From Tetmemena sp. SeJ-2015 (Eukaryota; Ciliophora; Spirotrichea; Sporadotrichida; Oxytrichidae), in the NCBI GenBank assembly GCA_027382625.1, contig JAJKFJ010012179.1, forward strand, positions 1 through 12,461: a stretch of DNA of 12,461 nt. Reading direction: 5' to 3'. Within the stretch, counting starts at the first letter, position 1. Each line of letters opens with the position of its first letter. The notes beneath the pieces are model-generated. The model worked only from the letters and a program-made list of their open reading frames with translations, ran no database searches and was not told the DNA's origin. A program made the translations under genes and the position numbers. Positions 7,844 through 12,461 of the stretch are shown in pieces.

Positions 7844-9266
7844 ATGGAACCCCTTCTTGCATAAACTAGCCAACTTACTAAAGCAGGGCATTAGTTTGAT
7901 TTGATAGTGGTCGGTCTTGGAATATCAGGTCTCTGGCTTTCTTATCTAGCCTCTTCCCAGAATATGAGAGTGTTAGGCTTAGAGAAGAATGGCTTTTCAT
8001 GTTCACCAACAACAGCATCACATGGCTTCACAAGAAGATTTCATCCATCTTAAGGCGCAGACCTGGACTCTGCCCTTGCTATGTGGGATGAACTCGAAAA
8101 GAAATACATAGAGCACAAGTATCCAACTCTTAATCCCATGTCAAAGCGAGAGGAGGGAGTGGAGAGTCTTAAAGACGAAGGATCGTTTGAGCTATTGAAG
8201 AACGAGAAGGAATAAATAGTTCACTAGAAGGAGCACTTGTATGAACGACTCAAGATGACCTATGTCATGAATGAAATTAGAGGGGACTATTTAAAGTCAA
8301 TCGCTCAAGTAATCACAAATGAGGAAATTAGACATCTCTATCCTAGATTCATTCATTCTAAAACTTTAAGTTAATTAATGTAAAGATTATAGTTATCGGA
8401 TATCCACCTTATTAATCTATTCTATAATAATTCTTATCACCATAAATGCATGATGAACAAAGACAGTGCTGGTCTGCTACACTGCTCAAAGATAACTAAT
8501 CATCTGAATGAATTGTCTCTTGCCCAGGGTTGCGATTTCCAATTCAACAAGCATGCAATAGAAATCAAGAAGAACTTTGTAATTACTTCAGATGGCTCCA
8601 CCTACACTTCAGACTGTGTGGCTCTTTGCACAAATAATTAAAAAAAGAATCTTAGATTTAAATGGAGAGGGGTACTATGAGAAGTTTGGACTAGAGCCAC
8701 TGCTGGTGAAGAGTGTGATATTAGAGGGGAGCAGTGCAGGGCTGCCAGAAATGTTTACTGACATGACAAAAGAGTTCTCAGGATTTTACGGGTAGAGAAC
8801 GGGGGAGCATGAACTCCTCAACCAATACATATTGAGAGTGCAATTATTTTAAAGTGTTTATTACATAATTGGGATGACAGACTACAAGACTGAAGAATAG
8901 ATTCAGGATTTTCTAGACCACAGAATTCCAGGGGCAACAATAAAGGAGACTCTCAAGTATATCGACCTCAGAAAGGATAACAAACTAGTTACTATTTGTG
9001 AGCATGATAAATTAACTATCTAAACCCTTCACTTTTTAAATTTAATTTGATAAAGATGAAGGTTTGTTCCACTTATATAGCCCTCCTTACAGACTGGCCC
9101 CTCTATATGCTCACTAAATGCTCCAGCTTATTCTTAAAATTTTTAATTTCTTCTATTTCTAAATGTATTCTAAGCTAAAGCCAGAATAAGGAGAACTAAA
9201 GACTGTGAGAGTAATTTATTTTCTGTTTAAATGGAAGTTATTCCTCATTTACTTACCTCTGGATGA
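7844..9266 (+). CDS. Locus D: FAD-dependent oxidoreductase, sarcosine oxidase / PIPOX-like (DAO superfamily)
   Basis: ATG 7844 to TGA 9264-9266; seven IESs (253 nt) leave 1,170 nt, a 389-residue protein, close to the length of animal peroxisomal sarcosine oxidase. The N-terminus carries a Rossmann FAD-binding fold (FDLIVVGLGISGLW, Gly24/26/29), then acidic Glu47 at the end of beta-2. SHGFTRRFH near residues 59-67 is like the conserved SHG-TR motif of monomeric sarcosine and N-methyltryptophan oxidases. Later parts match the family by eye: NEEIRHLYPR, DSAGLLHCSKITNHL, FSGFYG and DFLDHRIPG. Family members oxidise N-methyl or cyclic amino acids, making hydrogen peroxide. Oddly, the covalent-flavin Cys region (usual CMYT) reads LKYI and the usual SGHGFKLAP reads SPPYRLAP, so flavin attachment and substrate may differ. 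The last join (D7) fixes the C-terminus and is the weakest. No C-terminal SKL-type peroxisomal signal is seen; the protein ends LLTSG. Confidence 0.88.
8345..8388 (+). other. IES D1, pointer AGATT, 39 nt
   Basis: AGATT occurs at 8345-8349 and 8384-8388. Excision is in frame and reads EIRHLYPRLQLSDIH. The insert is AT-rich and falls where family alignments expect no extra residues. Confidence 0.78.
8405..8441 (+). other. IES D2, pointer CACC, 33 nt
   Basis: CACC occurs at 8405-8408 and 8438-8441. Excision of an AT-rich 33-nt block is in frame and reads LSDIHHKCMMNKDSAGLL. Only about 16 nt separate it from D1, so the MDS between them is tiny. Confidence 0.75.
8632..8663 (+). other. IES D3, pointer AAAT, 28 nt
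   Basis: AAAT occurs at 8632-8635 and 8660-8663. Excision shifts frame and reads VALCTNGEGYYEKFGLEPL. Without it the reading ends at TGA 8678-8680. Confidence 0.87.
8826..8867 (+). other. IES D4, pointer TACATA, 36 nt
   Basis: TACATA occurs at 8826-8831 and 8862-8867. Excision is in frame and reads EHELLNQYIIGMTDYKTEEQ. Confidence 0.86.
9005..9054 (+). other. IES D5, pointer TGATAAA, 43 nt
   Basis: The 7-bp repeat TGATAAA occurs at 9005-9011 and 9048-9054. Excision shifts frame, bypasses the TGA at 9048-9050 and reads VTICEHDKDEGLFHLYSPP. Confidence 0.92.
9125..9176 (+). other. IES D6, pointer AGCT, 48 nt
   Basis: AGCT occurs at 9125-9128 and 9173-9176. Excision of an AT-rich, Phe-rich insert is in frame and reads LYAHQMLQLKPEQGELK. 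Confidence 0.75.
9210..9238 (+). other. IES D7, pointer AGT, 26 nt (tentative)
   Basis: AGT occurs at 9210-9212 and 9236-9238. Excision shifts frame and gives a short C-terminus (KTVRVIPHLLTSG) ending at TGA 9264-9266. Without it the reading would run through an AT-rich hydrophobic stretch to TGA 9307-9309. Confidence 0.55.
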
Positions 9267-9569
9267 CATAAATCAGTGCAATTCAAAGAAATAAGGAAGT
9301 TAGTAATGATTTAGGGATTATAGTAAATAGATTAGTAAATAATAAGTTTGGAATCATGAATTGGTGTATTACTGACTATAATTAGTTTAGAATGTTGATT
9401 GAGTATAATTAAATCTCTCGCTTTAGTTACTTATAGAAAATTTGATAGCTGAGGCTACCTCCTAATAAACAACACTCACGATCATCCTAGTTCCATTCCA
9501 TTTTACACTCAAACATAAACAAACAGATCTCCTTCATTCATCTTCCTTTCATTTCCTTAAGAAATAAGC
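9267..9569. other. Gap between loci D and E (303 bp)
   Basis: The left part (to about 9445) is AT-rich with no convincing frame. The right part (about 9455-9569) is C- and A-rich, pyrimidine-rich near 9526-9558 on this strand, and looks like the 5' leader of E. An 8-bp direct repeat GGAAGTTA (9233, 9295) spans the D 3' end but supports no useful join. Confidence 0.5.
9553..9567 (+). promoter_or_regulatory. TTCCTTAAGAAATAA element just before the locus E start codon
   Basis: Contains the 12-mer shared with 7809-7820 (before D) and the 11-mer shared with 1554-1564 (before B). It ends 2 nt before the start codon. Suggestive of a common leader element; function inferred only from position. Confidence 0.35.
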
Positions 9570-12461
9570 ATGAACTCAAATACAAACGACTAGTCTTCCT
9601 TTGCTTAAGACTAGTACACAATAAGAAAAAACACAAAGCCCACTAATTAAAAGTGGGACGACCCCCAAAATTATTTATATGGCAGTGCCTACTTGAATCC
9701 TGAAGCTATCGATATAAACGCCTATAATAAGCTAGGCAGAACTAAGATTCCTGATCTTAATGAGGATTTGCAATCTAAGACTTCAAAGCTGAGAGGAGAC
9801 TAAAAGCCAACCTCGAGCAAGTATACTTCAGAAATTCAGCCCCTCCTGTCACTGGAATAGCTGAACCAAATTTATTAAGCATTAATTCATTGCATTATAT
9901 TTACTCTCAAGACTGAGTTTTGTCCAACTCCCTTAAAAACATGAGCTTGCAAGGCAAGTAACTCGTTATCTCACCTATTTCAGAAGTATAATAATTCAAT
10001 AATTCTAATTTCAATTTTTGATATATAATCTTAGTCGAGCACGGACAGCTCTGGAAGAAATAATTTCCTTACCTTTGAAAAGATTCACCACCGCTCAAAT
10101 AAGCCTATCCTCATCAAGCATCTGATTTTGCAAGATTTCAAAAGGATTGAATGCCCAAAGAAGAACACTCTGTAAATATAAATGCTTGCATATGGTTTTA
10201 AATTATCACTGCTCACAATCACAAGAGCTGCTTTTACTTTCACTCAATCAAAGATAAGAGGAGAGACGACGATTTCTATACTCCTGAGTTGTGCAAATTC
10301 GCAGACACTGAAAAATGTCCTAAAAGAGAAACTCACTTCATCTTAATTTTAGCTTAGAGATAAGTGCAGAAGAGCACACAACCGAGTTGAGAGACTTTAT
10401 CACAAAGATAAGTATAAGACTAAGTTCTGCCACTGCTATCCTAACAAGATTCAATAGTGCGAGTATTGCGACTATTGCTCATTCGCACACTCAGTTGAGG
10501 ACATTAAAGTCAGACTACTACATAATATACTTCCTCAGAATCAGGATTACGATTTCTACATTTTCTTCTTCAAAACTTACTAATGTAATAGTATTTGGCG
10601 TAATCACTTGAAATTTTTAAACCGAGTGGTGTCCATTCAATCATGAGCATAACAAAGCATAATGTGTTTACGCTCACAACTTCCAAGATTTCAGGCGTAA
10701 GCCCAACCTCTTTCCTTATCTCACTGAGCTCTGCGAAGATTGGCAGTCAGGCACTTTCATCACCGCTTATGACGAAGGTTGCAAGAGGCTTCATCACTGC
10801 CCCTATTCACATGGATTATTATTTTAAGTCTATATTTATGGTTGGAAAGAGCAGCAGTTTCATCCACTAGTTTACAAGACTCTACCATGTGAAGAACAGA
10901 AATGCTTCAAGGGCTTTGAGTCATATTTAAGCAATTAACTATATCAGATTTTGATATGAGTGCCCATTTTATCACTCAACCAAGGATAAGAGAAACATAG
11001 AAAGAATTCTAGAAAAACTCAAGCACTAGCAAAAATCAATAAAGGGCCAGTCCTTGAATCCTGAGTTTATAATTTTACTATCTTCCCTATTTTTAGTAAA
11101 CTTCTACCTCTAGTGAATAAGCTAAGGAATCAGAGTAGAGAAGATCATCCTAACCAAATAGAGAATAAAGTAGAGAATAGGATAGCGAAAGTTAAATATC
11201 AAAAGTCTAAGAAAATGTATCTTTTTAAAATTCAAGGAAAGTTCAACTCGTAACAAATCTATCCGACTCACATGGGAACAAGATATATAATGCACGTAAC
11301 CCTTCTGAAAAAGAATAGAGATCTTATGATTCTCAAATTGAGGAGGAGATTAGGCAACTATTTATACCACAAGAGAGAAACTTAAGATGTGCTTAGTAAT
11401 TGGATATGACTCTCATCTTCTTTGACAACAACTTAATCTGTTATTTAAAAAAATTAATTTTTTTCTCTCTCTCCTATATTTGAAACTTAAATCATTTGAA
11501 AGAACTGCAATTCCTTCTAGAAGAATACTTCCTTACATTTTTGTATCTAAAATTATTTGAAGCTGAATCAAGGTAAGATATTTAGCTTCCTTCTTAATTT
11601 TTGTCAAGCGAAATTTCGTAAAGCTCAAGCTCCTAGAAACAGCTAACTAATGGCAAGAGATTCGTACTTTTCAATGACCCTCTTTCCCTTGAAAAATTTA
11701 TTCAGCAGCCAATTAGCCACTTCAATATATCTAACAAAAGTGATACTCATTTTGCAAGTGGAAATAACAGAAATAGTATTCGGAACACTCCTTCAAATCA
11801 AGATTAGAGCAAGAGAATATAGGAATTATAGAACTTTAAGCAAACTTAGGCAATTTAAAGAGTCACATCATATCACACACGTTTCTTATATTGTAAATTT
11901 AAAGAGACTAGACAGTTAAAAGTCACTAGTAAAGGATTCCTAGTTCCTTGAATCACCTAAGTGAATTGAATTCAGAGCATGTGGAGAAGCAAGAGTTCGA
12001 ATTGCCTGAGGAATAGTCAAGACATTTCAGATCAGATCAAATGGGATAGCTACAACATTACAAAATACACAAATTCAACGAAGCAGAGGAAATGCATTCA
12101 TCTATCAAGGCCAACTAGCTTAATTTATAAAAGAGTGAATCATAAACTGAAGAAAATAAGGCTACAACTCTAAATCCATGTGCACAGAGTTTTTTCCCAC
12201 AAACTCATACTCGCAGTAAATAGGAGAGCGTAAATGTATAGTACAACCACAAAATAATGGAATCTTCACCTGTCTATGCCACTTCTTATGACCAAAAGTA
12301 TCTTAGAAATGCTGGACTGATAAATCCACCTCCGGGCTTATCGCATATAAATCCCAGATTTATTTATTTTTTGATTACAGCGATAAAACTTTGACCTTAA
12401 CTAGCAAGTAAACTTTTAAAATGTGAGCCTAGATGACTTAATAAAATGCTAAATGTATGCT
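9570..12461 (+). CDS. Locus E: Unkempt-like protein with six CCCH zinc fingers, 3' end outside window
   Basis: ATG 9570; twelve IESs (480 nt) leave 804 codons open to the window edge. Residues 1-157 are Ser/Asn/Lys-rich. From Cys158 to about residue 375 runs an array of CCCH fingers: CPKKNTAHNHKSCFYFH, then CKFADTEKCPKRDKCRRAH (CX7CX5CX3H), CYPNKIQQCEYCDYCSFAH (CX7CX5CX3H), CPFNHEHNKAQCVYAH, a longer finger ending CKRLHHCPYSH, and CEEQKCFKGFECPFYH (CX4CX5CX3H). Linkers KDKRRDDDFYTPEL, RLYHKDKYKTKFC and GWKEQQFHPLVYKTLPC are the (R/K)RR...Y and YHP..YKT..C motifs of Unkempt and plant tandem CCCH proteins, which bind RNA. After the array come Ser/Gln-rich low complexity and a short helix (LNHLKELQFLLEAESRQ). 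A cytoplasmic RNA-binding or translational-control role is inferred from the family; the target is unknown. The stop is beyond the window. Confidence 0.92.
9847..9924 (+). other. IES E1, pointer TGTC, 74 nt
   Basis: TGTC occurs at 9847-9850 and 9921-9924. Excision shifts frame past TGA codons and reads EIQPLLSNSLKNMSLQGK. ATTTA (9870, 9899) was rejected because it leaves a TGA at 9914. Confidence 0.72.
9987..10029 (+). other. IES E2, pointer TATAAT, 37 nt
   Basis: TATAAT occurs at 9987-9992 and 10024-10029. Excision shifts frame and reads PISEVQSQSSTDSSGRNN. Confidence 0.87.
10166..10210 (+). other. IES E3, pointer CACT, 41 nt, inside zinc finger 1
   Basis: CACT occurs at 10166-10169 and 10207-10210. 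Excision shifts frame and rebuilds CPKKNTAHNHKSCFYFH, the first CCCH finger. The protein family independently supports the join. Confidence 0.92.
10325..10360 (+). other. IES E4, pointer AGAGA, 31 nt, inside zinc finger 2
   Basis: AGAGA occurs at 10325-10329 and 10356-10360. Excision shifts frame and rebuilds CPKRDKCRRAHNRVE with exact CX5CX3H spacing. Confidence 0.95.
10573..10622 (+). other. IES E5, pointer AAAC, 46 nt, just before zinc finger 4
   Basis: AAAC occurs at 10573-10576 and 10619-10622. Excision shifts frame and reads FYIFFFKTEWCPFNHEH. Confidence 0.93.
10811..10841 (+). other. IES E6, pointer ATGG, 27 nt, at the end of zinc finger 5
   Basis: ATGG occurs at 10811-10814 and 10838-10841. 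Excision is in frame and restores CPYSHGWKEQQFHP, a motif typical of this protein family. Confidence 0.93.
10917..10961 (+). other. IES E7, pointer TGAGT, 40 nt, inside zinc finger 6
   Basis: TGAGT occurs at 10917-10921 and 10957-10961. Excision shifts frame, bypasses a TGA and rebuilds CFKGFECPFYHSTKDKR. Confidence 0.95.
11064..11097 (+). other. IES E8, pointer AGT, 31 nt
   Basis: AGT occurs at 11064-11066 and 11095-11097. Excision shifts frame and reads LNPEQTSTSSEQAKESEQ, bypassing the TGA at 11114-11116. The pointer is only 3 bp, but the frame change is required here. Confidence 0.72.
11430..11490 (+). other. IES E9, pointer AACTTAA, 54 nt
   Basis: The 7-bp repeat AACTTAA occurs at 11430-11436 and 11484-11490. 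Excision is in frame, removes TGA 11481-11483 and reads IFFDNNLNHLKELQFLLE. Confidence 0.93.
11520..11562 (+). other. IES E10, pointer GAAG, 39 nt
   Basis: GAAG occurs at 11520-11523 and 11559-11562. Excision is in frame, removes a hydrophobic insert and reads ELQFLLEAESRQDIQLP. The MDS between E9 and E10 is only about 30 nt. Confidence 0.78.
11852..11906 (+). other. IES E11, pointer AATTTAAAGAG (11 bp), 44 nt
   Basis: AATTTAAAGAG occurs at 11852-11862 and 11896-11906, the longest pointer in the window. Excision shifts frame and reads KQTQAIQRDQTVKSHQQR. Confidence 0.95.
12357..12376 (+). other. IES E12, pointer GATT, 16 nt
   Basis: GATT occurs at 12357-12360 and 12373-12376. Excision of this T-rich 16-nt block shifts frame and reads SHINPRLQRQNFDLNQQVN. 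It is the shortest IES in the window. Confidence 0.75.

Noticed and set aside
7844..9266. Locus D as a decayed pseudogene with frameshifts
   Set aside because: Breaks coincide with direct repeats whose removal restores a full family-length protein; random decay would not do this.
9233..9302. 8-bp direct repeat GGAAGTTA as a pointer pair (62 nt)
   Set aside because: Joining there gives no coherent coding sequence and would remove a GC-richer block from AT-rich flanks, opposite to other IESs.
10387..10870. Two plus-strand ORFs of 74 and 75 codons
   Set aside because: Out-of-frame shadows of the zinc-finger array of locus E, which reads perfectly in another frame.
1..12461. Scrambled or inverted MDS order, transposons, CRISPR, tRNA or rRNA
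   Set aside because: All segments join in linear order on one strand per locus, and no transposase, repeat array or RNA gene signature was seen.
1..12461. Paramecium/Tetrahymena or Euplotes origin
   Set aside because: Pointers are variable, not TA or TTAA, which argues against the first two; TGA acts as stop, which argues against Euplotes.

Overview
The window reads as germline (micronuclear) DNA of a hypotrich/stichotrich-type ciliate such as an Oxytricha or Stylonychia relative. Two features show this. First, long coding stretches appear only if TAA and TAG are read as glutamine and TGA is the sole stop. Second, the coding stretches change frame or meet a TGA at short, mostly AT-rich inserts. 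Each insert is bounded by a direct repeat of 3-11 bp. Removing one repeat copy plus the DNA between copies restores one continuous frame. This is the MDS / IES / pointer arrangement of spirotrich germline genes. The pointers vary in sequence (for example ATTCAACT, AATTTAAAGAG, TGATAAA), which argues against Paramecium-type TA-bounded IESs. TGA as stop argues against Euplotes. The genus is an inference.

Layout: five loci, all non-scrambled, carrying 43 proposed IESs in total (about 16-113 nt, median 38). Locus A (minus, 1326 to 1, truncated by the window edge) encodes a Gln-rich protein of unknown function with 2 IESs. Locus B (plus, 1566-4858, 9 IESs) encodes an about 947-residue Gln/Asn/Ser-rich protein with a charged coiled-coil-like segment. 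Locus C (plus, 4937-7719, 13 IESs) encodes an about 781-residue protein with a Gln-rich N-terminus, a coiled coil, one transmembrane helix and a conserved-looking C-terminal region. Locus D (plus, 7844-9266, 7 IESs) encodes a 389-residue FAD-dependent oxidoreductase of the sarcosine oxidase/PIPOX family. Locus E (plus, 9570 to the right edge, 12 IESs) encodes an Unkempt-like protein with six CCCH zinc fingers.

The loci are tightly packed. A and B diverge with 239 bp between start codons; B-C, C-D and D-E are separated by 78, 124 and 303 bp. In hypotrich macronuclei such genes usually become separate one-gene nanochromosomes, so breakage and telomere-addition sites should lie in these gaps unless several genes stay together. 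No telomere repeats, transposons, tRNA or rRNA genes, or CRISPR arrays were seen.

The joins are best supported where the protein family is known. In E every join rebuilds the expected zinc-finger spacing, and in D the joined protein has the family length. Weaker joins are the two at the start of B, the last one in D, and those with 3-4 bp pointers. All joins were made by eye and no search was run.
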